Shown piece after piece: positions 44,318 to 56,978 of a stretch of DNA of 64,000 nt; the stretch's first letter is position 1; every line of letters begins with the position of its first letter. Below the pieces are notes generated by a model. That model was not told where the DNA came from and did not search any database. It worked only from the letters and a program-made list of their open reading frames with translations. The DNA is from Nilaparvata lugens (Eukaryota; Arthropoda; Insecta; Hemiptera; Delphacidae), in contig NC_052518.1 in NCBI RefSeq assembly GCF_014356525.2, positions 31,391,464-31,455,463 on the forward strand, written 5' to 3'. A program made the position numbers and the translations under genes.

Positions 44318-46116
44318 GCCCAGTTAAATGAGCAAATAGATAATGACATGAAAAAAGCCCGGTTAGCGCTAACTGCTATTTTCACAACTATGAAATTCCT
44401 ATGTAGACAAGGTCTAGCAATTAGAGGCCATGAAGACAAAAACTCGAATTTTTTGCAACTATTGGAACTCAGGAAAGAAGATGTCCCGGAATTAAAAGAC
44501 TGGCTAAATCGTTCAGGTTTTAAATGGACATCCCATGATATTCAAAATGATATAATCGATTTGCTAGGTCAGTCTGTTCTGCGGTCGGTCTTATCTAACA
44601 TTAAAAAATGTGAACACTTTTCCATCATGGTGGATGAAACAAGTGATGTTTCGATCCACAAACAAGTATCATTTTGTATTAGGACAGTAAATGATGATTT
44701 GACCACCAATGAAGATTTTATTGGATTATATGAAACGCCAAACACTGATTCTAAAACTTTGTTTACTATTGTCAATGACATTTTGTTACGTTTGGATTTG
44801 CCCATTGGAAAATTGAGAGGACAGTGCTACGATGGTGCTTCTAATATGAGCGGAAAGTTTAATGGACTGCAAAAGTTAATTTTAAACTTGCAACATCAGA
44901 CCATTTTCGTCCACTGTACTGCACACAGTCTTAATTTAGCAGTTGAAGACAGTCTTCGGTGCCTGACTTGTATGAGAGACATTATGAACCTTGCAAAGGA
45001 TCTAATTAATAATATTAGAGAATCCCCAAAAAGGATGGAACTATTCAGAAGTGTAATCAGTGCCAATGCTACCGTTCTACATGATACATCAGGAATTCGA
45101 CCACTTTGCCCAACTCGATGGACAATGAGAGCATCAAGTGTGCAACAAATCTTGAAGAATTATGAAAATATTTTGGAGTTGTTTGAAACCATCTCTTCCT
45201 CGGATAAGAACGAAGCAGGTTATAAATGTGCAGGCTTTTTGGAATCAATGCTGACTTTCAAGACTTATTTCCTTTTACAGGTTTATTGCTATGTAATGAA
45301 CCCAGTTGAAGAGGTAAATCGCAAAGTTCAATCACCTGATTTGAGCGTAACTGATTTAGAAGATATGTTTATTAACCTAGTCTGTATTTTGGAAGAAAAG
45401 CATGGAGGGTTTGAGGACTTCTGGAAGTTTTGCCTATCAGTGAAGCCACCATCAGTAGCTGAACCGGAACTAGCAAGAAAACGCCGCATTCCTCAACGGT
45501 ATGAAAACAAGGAGGCTGGAGCACCCCACACATTCAACACACCAGCTGAATTTTTTAAAATCAAATACATTGAAATTTGTGAAACTGTGAGGTCTTGTGT
45601 TGCCAGCAGATTGCCAGCAGATTTGATGCAACAGGACTGTCAAAGGTCATTGCAGTGGAAAGGGAGTGTCTGTCTGTTTTAAATGAAGGACAAAAAAGTG
45701 ATATGACACGCTCTAAAGAGTTTTTTCAAAATGATCTGGACACTGACAGATTATTCTTACATTTGTCAATGTTAAGTGACATTTCCAAACAAAAGAAGCT
45801 GCAACTTCGTACGTTGAATGATGTTAAAAAGTACTTTGAACTAGAACCCAGTGTGAAGGAAATGTTACCAGAACTTGTGAAAGGCTTGAAACTGCTTCAA
45901 GTTGTGCCGGTGACATCAGCAACTAACGAACGTTCATTTAGTGCCCTGCGCCGCCTCAAAACCTACCTTAGAGCTACAATGGGACAGAAAAGACTCAACA
46001 ACTTAACGATAACTCATGCTCATCAAGATATTTTGGAAGAAATAGACATTTGTCAAGTCATCAACGAGTTCATTAAGAGGAATCCAGTCAGAAGATCCAG
46101 TTTTGCACTCTTCTAA
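44318..46116 (+). pseudogene. hAT transposase, catalytic and dimerisation part
   Basis: Continues in frame from the N-terminal part (QLNEQIDNDMKKARLAL). Catalytic-core features: FSIMVDETSD (first acidic residue), GQCYDGASNMSG (second Asp), FVHCTAHSLNLAVED (C..H pair) and LCPTRW. The C-terminal dimerisation block has TSATNERSFSALRRLKTYLR. An 11-bp tandem duplication (TGCCAGCAGAT twice, 45601-45622) shifts the frame and creates a stop at 45680-45682; the correct frame reopens from 45595 to 46116. A stretch between ~45290 and ~45600 looks shorter than usual for the family. Non-functional as it stands. Confidence 0.88.
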
Positions 46117-47031
46117 GGACAAACTGTTCTGTTTTCTCATCTAAGGATAAAAGTTTCAGGTAAAGCCTCAAATTCTGTTTACTTTACATTCTAATGTCAA
46201 TTTTTCATGTCATGTTTTTTAAAGACAGTTTTCAGCAATTCTTTATCTCAGAATTCTGTTATTTAGGCTACAATAGTTTCATTCAATACTACTTAAATTA
46301 TTTTTTAAAGAGGTTGGCTGTATTTTAAACACAAATACAAAAACACACATACATTTAAAATACAAGAACTTAATTTTTGATTGAAACTTATGTAACCTTT
46401 ACCTAAAATAAATAGAATATTTTTGATTGAAACTTATGTAACCTTTACCTAAAATAAATAGCTTTTGAACCTCTTAGTAACAGTCAGTTTTGTTACCTAT
46501 TTTTTCATCCATACTTGATTTTCTAACTTTGAATTCTAAGCAAATTATCCTATTAAAGAGCTAAGTTGAGAACAAAATTTTTCAATAGGCCTAGGTTTCA
46601 TAACAGGCGATGGACCTATTTATTTATACTACTTATACATGAAGTTGATTGGTTTACTGTTAATTACACTTTTAATGTTGTTATAAGAGAACAAAAACAA
46701 TGAGCAATCTTCACTTAAAAAGTTGAAAAAATACTTCAAACAAATTTTATATACTCAATAAAAAGCAATTTTTTATTTTATTTTAGTCAAAACTTGATTG
46801 TTACTCATCATCCAAACAAATTGTATTGTGTTTTGAGGTTTTTTTCCCTGGTTTATTAATACTGAGTAAGTAAAAAGATAGCCTAAAAATGCTTCTGAGC
46901 ACCTTAAAATTTCAAAAAATTTCCGGGGGAGTACCCCCGGACCCCCCCTGTTCCTGGGGGGTATTCCATACCCCCCAGACCCCCCGGTGCAATTGAGCCC
47001 ACCCAAAGTTTTTGATAAGTCGGCGCCCATG
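46117..47031 (+). other. hAT 3' non-coding region
   Basis: Holds a tandem duplication of a ~47-bp unit (TTGATTGAAACTTATGTAAC, 46378 and 46425), each with an AATAAA-like polyadenylation signal (ACCTAAAATAAATAG). Two GC hairpins lie near the right end: CCGGGGG/CCCCCGG (46923-46940) and CTGGGGGGTAT/ATACCCCCCAG (46954-46978). Nothing else seen. Confidence 0.6.
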
Positions 47032-47039
47032 ATTCTAGG

Positions 47040-50000
47040 GTGGCGTGGAGGGGGACCCTCATATACAGTGCTGGTTATGGATCACACTTACAGGTTTTTT
47101 CATGCTCAAAATCGAATTTAGCAGCCAGAAAAACATTATTCCCGCAGAAACTAACCATGAATAGGGGGGGAAGCGAGGGTGATTCTTTGATTTTTGTCAA
47201 TTTTGGCTTATATTCGAGGACTTTTGCAGCCATGAATTGATTGTCTATGTATCTTTAACATCAGTTTTCAATGTTGGAATCACATAACCTGCCATCTATG
47301 CTGCTGATAGTGTATCATCAAACCGAAAATTGAATCCAGGGAGCACTCGAGGGGGGCTTTGTGATTTTTGGCAATTTCAAAAAAACTGCAGTCACACTGA
47401 ACTGTGAAATGATGTTGACATATGTCAAAAAATGATCAAAAGTGATAAAAAAGTGAATAAAAAATAGCAAAAATAACAGATTTTACCTTGGGGTCCTCCT
47501 GGACCCCAACAATATTTTCAACTTTTGAACCACACATTTCCCAACATAGAACAAAATAAATTTTGTTCAGTGCCTCAACATTACTTGATTCTCACAATAA
47601 AATTTTGACCATGTTCCAGTGGTGTGGGTGGAACAAAATTCCCATGAGTTTTTTCGTAATGAAAATTTGAAAAATTCCCAGCCAAACTGGGGCATGTGAC
47701 AACTCCAAATTTCATCTGAAATTTTCTAGGAGTTCTAGCAGGCATTGGGGGAATCATAGATTTCTTGAAATTTACATTTTTGGGTCAATGATACCCCATC
47801 AATTTTTGAAAAAATTAGGGGCAAATGGCCACAGTATTAATTTCCAGCTCAATGAACGCAAAATATCCTGAAACATCGCCTTGCAGAGACGAAACATCAA
47901 TTTTCTCAATACAGGTCCTGGCCCCCTCATTTTTTTAAAAAAAAATTTTCAGAAAAAGTGTTAAATTCCCAGCCAGAACTGTGGATCTCACAATTTCATG
48001 AATGATATCATCAGGAAGAATAGCTAAAATAACTTACAGAAAAATTGTCGAAAAACAAAATTTTTAATTCTAGGGTGGCGTGGGGGGACCCTCATATACA
48101 TTGCTTATCATAGATCACATTTACAGGGGTTTTTATGCTAAACATTGAATTCAGCAGCCATAAACACATCACTCCCGTAAAGACTAACAAAAAAAAAACA
48201 ATAGTGGGGGTGGCAGGGTCATTTTTAGATTTTTGTCAATTTTGGCTCATTTTCCAGGATTTCTGCAGCCAAGATATGACTGTCTCTGTATTTTTACATC
48301 AGTTTTTGATGTTTGAATCACTCAACCTGCCGCCTATGCTGCTGATAGTGCATCATCAAACCCAAAATAAAATCCAGTGGGCATTCGAGGGGGTCTGTGT
48401 GATTTTTGACAATTTTGAAAAATCTGCAGTTACACTGGATGGTATAATGATGTTCAAATATGTCAAAAAAAAATTAAAGTCATCTAAAAAAAAAAAAATT
48501 AATTCTACAGATATAAATTCCCATATGAAAATACTAAATTATGGTGATAAAAGTGGTAAACTGGATGTCAAAGAAGAATTTCATAAAGCGGCAAAATTAA
48601 ACAGAGATAAAATAATAAACTCAATCCAATAATTAGACACCAATAATCCCATTCTTGATAGAATCATGCGAATTTAAATCCACAATTTATAGTTTCAGTT
48701 CATAAAATCATATGATCAAAATAAGAATCTTCTAGCAGTATCTATTTATTTACTCCATATCACTTGAAAATGGTATCAATGTCTGAAACATGCTGTGATT
48801 GAATATTTTAAAAAGGGTACTGAGATTTTCATTTTTCTTCCTATTTCTTAAGAAGAAGCCCTTTACAGGATAGAGATAAAAAATTTTTTGTATGAGAGAC
48901 TCCACTTTGCAGGTTACCCAGGAACCCTAAATTTTTCCAGCTTTTCAATAGTTAATTTTATAGCAAAGTCAAGAGAAACAATTTTACTCAGCACATAATA
49001 ATGAGGCTATCCATCATATAGGTTATTCATAACTCGATGGGATGATATATGAGGGATGTAAGGGCAGTTATTTGATTTTTTCCAATTCTGGCCAATGAAA
49101 TTTTTGACCCTCACAATTTTGCATCAGATTCAGTTGTTGAGATTACATTCATTGCTGGTCAAAAATCACAACCACAGCTTTTTCATGCTTGAAATCTGAT
49201 TCAGCAGCCACAGAAACATTAGCTCCGTGGGAATAAACAATCCAAAAAAAATTCAATAGGGGGGATGCAAGGGCAATTTTTTGATTTTGGCCAATTTTGG
49301 TTAATCATTAAGGATTCTTGCAGCCAAGATTCGATTGGCTCTGTATTTTTCACATCAGTTTTTGATGTTGGAAGCACAAAATATTATGGCATCTATGCTC
49401 CTGATAGTGCACTATGCTCCTGATAGTGCACCATCAAACCCAAAATTGAACCCAGGGGGCACTCGAGGGTGACTGTGTTTTTTTTGACAATTTTGAAAAA
49501 TCTGCAGTCACACTGAATGGTATAATGATGTTAGAATATGTCACACAATAATTGAAAGTGATGAAAAATAAGAAAAATATGACAGAATTTACTTTGGGGG
49601 GGACCAAGGATCCCCTCAATTTTTTTCAATTCTTCAATACATGATTTCATAGCAAAGTCAAGAGGAACAATCCCACTCAGCACATCAAAATAAGGCTATT
49701 TATCAGAAATGAGAACTGGATGGATATATATGTGAGGGATGTAAGGGAAATTTCCTGATTTTTTCCAATTTTGGCACACAAAATTTTTGACCCCCACAAT
49801 GTTGCAGCCAAAATTTCATGGGCTCTGTAATTTCCACATCATATTTCATTGTTTAGATGACATAACTAGCTGTCCATGCTACATAATAAAACTTGAAATT
49901 AATCTAATCCAGGGGGCACTAAGGGGGGGACAATATGGGTGTTGTGTGATTTTCGGTAATTTAGAAAAATCTTAAACTACACTTTAAGGTAGAATGATGT

Positions 50001-50265
50001 TGATATATGTAGAAAAATAATAGAAAGGGATGGATAAAAATGAAAAATATCAAATACAAGAGATTCAATTTTTGGTGTTACTCAGGGACCCCTAAATTTT
50101 TCAACTTTCTAATGTTCAATTTCATAGCATAGACATAAGGAACTATCATGTTGAGCACATTGAAAGTTAATTAAAAATGGCAAAAATAACCAATTTCACT
50201 TTGGGGGTCCTCCTGGACCCCCCCAACATTTCCAACTTTTGAACCACACATTTCTCAGCAAAGTG
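47040..50265. repeat. Large inverted repeat, left arm, inner part
   Basis: Reverse complement of 52984-56211. Coordinate sums are 103249 over the inner part (49434-49619 with 53630-53815; 49787-49975 with 53274-53462) and shift by about 3 further out from small indels. Composed of repeat-family modules in reverse orientation plus a retroelement tail at 48500-48885. Confidence 0.9.
48500..48885 (+). mobile_element. Retroelement 3' fragment in left arm
   Basis: About 385 bp absent from the paralogous spacer copy. It encodes a 40-odd-codon end (HMKILNYGDKSGKLDVKEEF..., stop at 48630-48632) resembling the C-terminus of Penelope- or LINE-type reverse transcriptase ORFs. A 3' untranslated tail follows (GAAAATGGTATCAATGTCTG, AACATGCTGTGATTGAATA) of a type I recall from such elements. 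Family not certain. Confidence 0.45.
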
Positions 50266-52983
50266 TCAAGATCGGGTTAAATAGTTTAGGAAGTTTAGTT
50301 ATGGTAGGGTGATGGCTTAGGTTGGTTAGTATTTTTTGATAAGGTGGGTTAGGTAGAGTAGTTCATGAAGGTTATCTTGGCTAAGGTAGGTTAGGTTGTT
50401 AAAATTAGGTTCAAAAGTTTAGGGAGTTTATTTCAAGTAGGGTGGCTTAGGTTGAGTAAGTTGGGTAGGGTGGGGTAGGTAAAGTAGTTCAAGTTGGGTG
50501 TATTAGAGTAGGTTGAATAGCATAATTCATGTAGGGTGGCTTGAGTGGGGTAGGTTGAATAGATTAACTGATAGAGGGTTGAATAGGTAGTTGAGGTATA
50601 GGAGGATAGATAGGGTGAGATTGGTGGGATTTGTTTGGTAGGCCAGGTAGCCTAGGTTCAAGTTTTGAAATGGGAATTCCGAAAAATCCATAGTTTTCCT
50701 GGAGCCTGCTGGGACTCCTAGAGACTCTGCTGTGCTGGGTAGGATAGCAGTTTAGTAGTTTGAGTTTAATGATTTCAGTATTGAATAGTGAACTCAAATA
50801 CTGCCATTTCATCCCTCATATATCTTCCCATACAATTTTTATATTATAAATAGCCCCATTTCAATGTGCTCAACATGATAGTCTTGTATCATGTTTGGTA
50901 TGTCTTTGCTATGAAATTGAACATTGGAAAGTTGAAAAATTTAGGGCCCCCCCCCGAGTAACACCAAAATTGAATTTCTTGTATTTCATATTTTTTCTAT
51001 CCCTTTCGATTATTTCTCGACATATTTTAACATCACTGTACCTTTCAGTGTGGTTGTAGATTTTTTCAAATTACCAAAAATCACACAGTACCTATATTGT
51101 ACCCTCACTTCAGTGCCCCCTGGATTGGATTGATATTGTGTTCTATCATGCAGCATAGACAGCTAGTTATGTGATCTAAACAAAGAAATATGATGTGAAA
51201 ATTACATAACCCATGAAATTTTGGCTGCAACATTGTGGGTGTCAAAACTTTTCTGGGCCAAAATTAGAAAAAATCGAGAAATTGCCCTTACATACCTCAT
51301 ATATCAATCCATCCAGTTCTCATTTATGATAAATAGCCTTATTTCGATATGGTGAGTAAGATTGTTCCTCTTGACTTTGCTATGAAATCAAGCATTGAAA
51401 AAGTGAAAAAATTGAGGGGGTCCTTGGTCCCCCCCAAGGAAAATTCGGTAATTTTTTTTTCTTTTTTCATCACTTTCAATTATTGTCTGACATATTCTAA
51501 CATCATTATACAGCCCCCCTCGAGTGACCCCTGGATTCAATTTTGTGTTTGATGGTGCACTATCAGGAGCATAGATGCAAGAATATTTTGTGATTCCAAC
51601 ATCAAAAACTGATGTAGAAAATACAGAGCCAATCGAATCTTGGCTGCAAAAATCCTTAATGATTAACCAAAATTGGCCAAAATCAAAAAGTTGCCCTTGC
51701 ATCCCCCCTAATGAATTTTGTTGGATTATTCCCACAGAGCTAATGTTTCTCTGGCTGCTGAATCTGATTTCAAGCATGAATAAGCTGTGGTTGTGATTTT
51801 TGACCAGCAGTGAATGTCATCTCAACAACTGAATCTAATGCCAAATTGTGAGTGTCGAAAATTTCCTTGACCAGAATTGGAGAAAAATGAATAATTGCCT
51901 TTACATCCCTCATATATCATCCTATCAAGTTATCATACGATGAATAGCCTCATTTCTATGTGCTGAGTAAGATTGTATCTCTTGACTTTGCTAAAAAATT
52001 AACCATTGAAAAGCTGGAAAAATTGAGGGGTCCTGGGTAGCCCCCAAAGTAGAATCTCTCATACATAATATTTCTTTTCTTCTTTTTAGATGACTTCTTT
52101 TTTATATATTTGAACATCATTATAACGTCCAGTATTACTGCAGATTGTTCAAAATCACAAAAAATCACACAGGCCTCTCGAGTGCCCCCTGGATTTAATT
52201 TTGGGTTTGATGATGCATTATCAGCAGCATAGATGTCGGGTTAAGTGATTCCAACATCAAAAACTGATGTGGAAAATATAGAGACAGTCATATATTGGCT
52301 GCAAAAATCCTGGAAAATGAGCCAAAATTGACAAAAATCAAAAAATAACCCTCCCACCGCCACTATTGTTTTTTTTCAGTTAGTTTTCAGGATAGTAATG
52401 TTTTTTCAGCTGCTGGATTCTATTTTAAGAATAGAAACCCTGTAAATGTGATCCATGACCAGCACTGTATATGAGGGTCCCCCCACGCCTCCTTAGAATG
52501 AAAAATTTTGTTTTTTGACAATTTTTCTGTGGGTTTTTTTGGTCCCCTTTATAATGTTATGAATCATGAAATTTTGAGATCCACAGTTTTGGCTGGGAAT
52601 TTCACATTAGGGGGTCCGAGCCCCCTATTACGGTGATTGATAGTTCATCTGTGCAAGGCAATGTTTCAGGATCTCCAGAGTTGATTGTGTTGGAATTCAA
52701 AACTGTAGCGATTCCCCCCTTGATTTCCCAAAAATTGAGGATGCCCCCCTGAAAATGGAAATTTAGGAAAAACAATTATTTTCCCGATGCCTGGTAGTAC
52801 TCTCACAGACTTCCAGATGGAAGTTAGTATTGTCACATGCCCCAGTTTGGCTGGAAATTTTTCAAATTTTCATTACAAAAAAACTTATGGGAATTTCGTT
52901 CCCCCCACATCCCCTGGAACATGGTCGAAATTTTATTGTGAGGATCAAGTAATGTTGAGGAACTGAACAGAAAATTTCTTTTG
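50266..52983 (+). repeat. Spacer of the large inverted repeat
   Basis: Holds a G/T-rich array (50270-50640, G-rich on +) and the junction (TTGGTAGGCCAGGTAG, 50635-50650). Module text from about 50870 parallels 53090-54360 of the right arm as a direct repeat but lacks the retroelement tail (site near 52080). A GGGGGTCCGAGCCCCC hairpin lies at about 52612. No gene seen. Confidence 0.8.
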
Positions 52984-55900
52984 CACTTTGCTGAGAAATG
53001 TGTGGTTCAAAAGTTGGAAATGTTGGGGGGGTCCAGGAGGACCCCCAAAGTGAAATTGGTTATTTTTGCCATTTTTAATTAACTTTCAATTTGCTCAACA
53101 TGATAGTTCCTTATGTCTATGCTATGAAATTGAACATTAGAAAGTTGAAAAATTTAGGGGTCCCTGAGTAACACCAAAAATTGAATCTCTTGTATTTGAT
53201 ATTTTTCATTTTTATCCATCCCTTTCTATTATTTTTCTACATATATCAACATCATTCTACCTTAAAGTGTAGTTTAAGATTTTTCTAAATTACCGAAAAT
53301 CACACAACACCCATATTGTCCCCCCCTTAGTGCCCCCTGGATTAGATTAATTTCAAGTTTTATTATGTAGCATGGACAGCTAGTTATGTCATCTAAACAA
53401 TGAAATATGATGTGGAAATTACAGAGCCCATGAAATTTTGGCTGCAACATTGTGGGGGTCAAAAATTTTGTGTGCCAAAATTGGAAAAAATCAGGAAATT
53501 TCCCTTACATCCCTCACATATATATCCATCCAGTTCTCATTTCTGATAAATAGCCTTATTTTGATGTGCTGAGTGGGATTGTTCCTCTTGACTTTGCTAT
53601 GAAATCATGTATTGAAGAATTGAAAAAAATTGAGGGGATCCTTGGTCCCCCCCAAAGTAAATTCTGTCATATTTTTCTTATTTTTCATCACTTTCAATTA
53701 TTGTGTGACATATTCTAACATCATTATACCATTCAGTGTGACTGCAGATTTTTCAAAATTGTCAAAAAAAACACAGTCACCCTCGAGTGCCCCCTGGGTT
53801 CAATTTTGGGTTTGATGGTGCACTATCAGGAGCATAGTGCACTATCAGGAGCATAGATGCCATAATATTTTGTGCTTCCAACATCAAAAACTGATGTGAA
53901 AAATACAGAGCCAATCGAATCTTGGCTGCAAGAATCCTTAATGATTAACCAAAATTGGCCAAAATCAAAAAATTGCCCTTGCATCCCCCCTATTGAATTT
54001 TTTTTGGATTGTTTATTCCCACGGAGCTAATGTTTCTGTGGCTGCTGAATCAGATTTCAAGCATGAAAAAGCTGTGGTTGTGATTTTTGACCAGCAATGA
54101 ATGTAATCTCAACAACTGAATCTGATGCAAAATTGTGAGGGTCAAAAATTTCATTGGCCAGAATTGGAAAAAATCAAATAACTGCCCTTACATCCCTCAT
54201 ATATCATCCCATCGAGTTATGAATAACCTATATGATGGATAGCCTCATTATTATGTGCTGAGTAAAATTGTTTCTCTTGACTTTGCTATAAAATTAACTA
54301 TTGAAAAGCTGGAAAAATTTAGGGTTCCTGGGTAACCTGCAAAGTGGAGTCTCTCATACAAAAAATTTTTTATCTCTATCCTGTAAAGGGCTTCTTCTTA
54401 AGAAATAGGAAGAAAAATGAAAATCTCAGTACCCTTTTTAAAATATTCAATCACAGCATGTTTCAGACATTGATACCATTTTCAAGTGATATGGAGTAAA
54501 TAAATAGATACTGCTAGAAGATTCTTATTTTGATCATATGATTTTATGAACTGAAACTATAAATTGTGGATTTAAATTCGCATGATTCTATCAAGAATGG
54601 GATTATTGGTGTCTAATTATTGGATTGAGTTTATTATTTTATCTCTGTTTAATTTTGCCGCTTTATGAAATTCTTCTTTGACATCCAGTTTACCACTTTT
54701 ATCACCATAATTTAGTATTTTCATATGGGAATTTATATCTGTAGAATTATTTTTTTTTTTTTTTAGATGACTTTAATTTTTTTTTTGACATATTTGAACA
54801 TCATTATACCATCCAGTGTAACTGCAGATTTTTCAAAATTGTCAAAAATCACACAGACCCCCTCGAATGCCCACTGGATTTTATTTTGGGTTTGATGATG
54901 CACTATCAGCAGCATAGGCGGCAGGTTGAGTGATTCAAACATCAAAAACTGATGTAAAAATACAGAGACAGTCATATCTTGGCTGCAGAAATCCTGGAAA
55001 ATGAGCCAAAATTGACAAAAATCTAAAAATGACCCTGCCACCCCCACTATTGTTTTTTTTTTTGTTAGTCTTTACGGGAGTGATGTTTTTATGGCTGCTG
55101 AATTCGATGTTTAGCATAAAAACCCCTGTAAATGTGATCTATGATAAGCAATGTATATGAGGGTCCCCCCACGCCACCCTAGAATTAAAAATTTTGTTTT
55201 TCGACAATTTTTCTGTAAGTTATTTTAGCTATTCTTCCTGATGATATCATTCATGAAATTGTGAGATCCACAGTTCTGGCTGGGAATTTAACACTTTTTC
55301 TGAAAATTTTTTTTTAAAAAAATGAGGGGGCCAGGACCTGTATTGAGAAAATTGATGTTTCGTCTCTGCAAGGCAATGTTCCAGGATATTTTGCGTTCAT
55401 TGAGCTGGAAATTAATACTGTGGCCATTCGCCCCTAATTTTTCAAAAATTGATGGGGTATCATTGACCCAAAAATGTAAATTTCAAGAAATCTATGATTC
55501 CCCCAATGCCTGCTAGAACTCCTAGAAAATTTCAGATGAAATTTGGAGTTGTCACATGCCCCAGTTTGGCTGAGAATTTTTCAAATTTCCATTACAAAAA
55601 AACTCATGGGAATTTTGTTCCCCCCACACCCCTGTAACACGGTCAAAATTTCATTGTGAGGATCAAGTAATGTTGAGGCACTGAACAAAATTTATTTTGT
55701 TCTATGTTGGGAAATGTGTGGTTCAAAAGTTGAAAATATTGTGGGGGTCCAGGAGGACCTCAAGGTAAAATCTGTTATTTTTGCTATTTTTTATTCACTT
55801 TTTATCACGTTTGATCATTTTTTGACATATGTCAACATCATTTTACAGTTCAGTGTGACTGCAGTTTTTTTGAAATTGCCAAAAATCACAAAGCCCCCCT

Positions 55901-56978
55901 CGAGTGCTCCCTGGATTCAATTTTCGGTTCGATGATACACTATCAGCAGCATAGATGGCAGGTTATGTGATTCCAACATTGGAAACTGATGTTAAAGATA
56001 CATAGACAATCAATTCATGGCTGCAAAAGTCCTCAAATATAAGCCAAAATTGACAAAAATCAAAGAATCACCCTCGCATCCCCCCCTATTCATGGTTAGT
56101 TTCTGCAGGACTAATGTTTTTCTGGCTGCTAAATTCGATTTTGAGCATGAAAAAAACCTGTAAGTGTGATCCATAGCCAGCACTGTATATGAGGGTCCCC
56201 CTCCACGCCACCCTAGAATTGGGAAATTTGTAATTTAACAGTTTTTCTGTGTGTCATTTTTGTCCTCTTTCCAATAATATCATCAATGCGATTTTAGTAT
56301 TCACAGTATTTCTGGCAATTTCACACTTTTTTTCTGAATTTTCTTTTTGACATACTGAAACATCATTATACCATCTAGTGAAACTGCAGATTTTTCAAAA
56401 ATCACACAGCCTCCCTCGAGTGTTCCCTGTATGTGATTTTGTGGTTTCTGATACCCTATCAGCAGCATTAACAGCAGGTTAAGTGATTTCAACATTGTAA
56501 ACCGATGTGAAAAATACAGAGACAGTCAATTCTTGGCTGCAAAAATCCTGGAAAATGAGCCAACATTGAAAAAAAGAGAAATATCAACTCTCCCACCCCC
56601 CCTATTATTTTTTTCCGGTTGATTTTTGCAGAAGTGATGTTTTTATGGCTGCTGAATTCGATTTTGAGCATAAAAACCCTGTAAATGTGATCCATGACCA
56701 GCACTGTATATGAGGGTCCCCCCCACGCCACCCTAGAAATTTTGTTATTCAACAATTTTTCTGTGAGTTATATTTGGTCCCCTTCGTAATGATATCATTC
56801 ATAAAATATTGTGAGATTCACAGTTTTGGCTGGGAATTTCACACTTTTTTTTCTAGAAAATTCTCTTAAAACAATGAGGGGGCTGGGCCCCCTATTGACA
56901 AAATCAATGTTTCCCCTGTGCAAGGCGATGTTTTAGGATTTTCTGAGTCGATTGAGCTTGAATTTAAAACTGTAGCAA
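52984..56978. repeat. Large inverted repeat, right arm (uninterrupted)
   Basis: About 3995 bp, matching 3996 bp of left arm once the hAT element is removed. It carries the empty hAT site CCTAGAAT at 56212-56219 and the reverse-complemented retroelement tail at about 54371-54750. Confidence 0.9.
54371..54750 (-). mobile_element. Retroelement 3' fragment in right arm
   Basis: Reverse complement of the 48500-48885 insert; the same coding end is read on the - strand. Its presence in both arms shows it predates palindrome formation. Confidence 0.45.

Larger units (their letters stand above)
28582..47031 (+). mobile_element. hAT-superfamily DNA transposon with nested LTR array
   Basis: Ends are CACTGGCGCC at the left and, reverse-complemented, CATGGGCGCC at the right, the CAnTGGCGCC-like terminus of hAT elements. 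A second shared terminal block, TGGGTGGGCTCAA, lies just inside. It is flanked by an 8-bp duplication, the hAT hallmark. Without the nested LTR array (29561-44317) the element would be about 3.7 kb, a normal size. It carries one transposase gene, now broken by two short frame lesions plus the LTR insertion. The 5' part (28582-29144) and the 3' part (46117-47031) are non-coding with subterminal GC hairpins. Confidence 0.92.
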
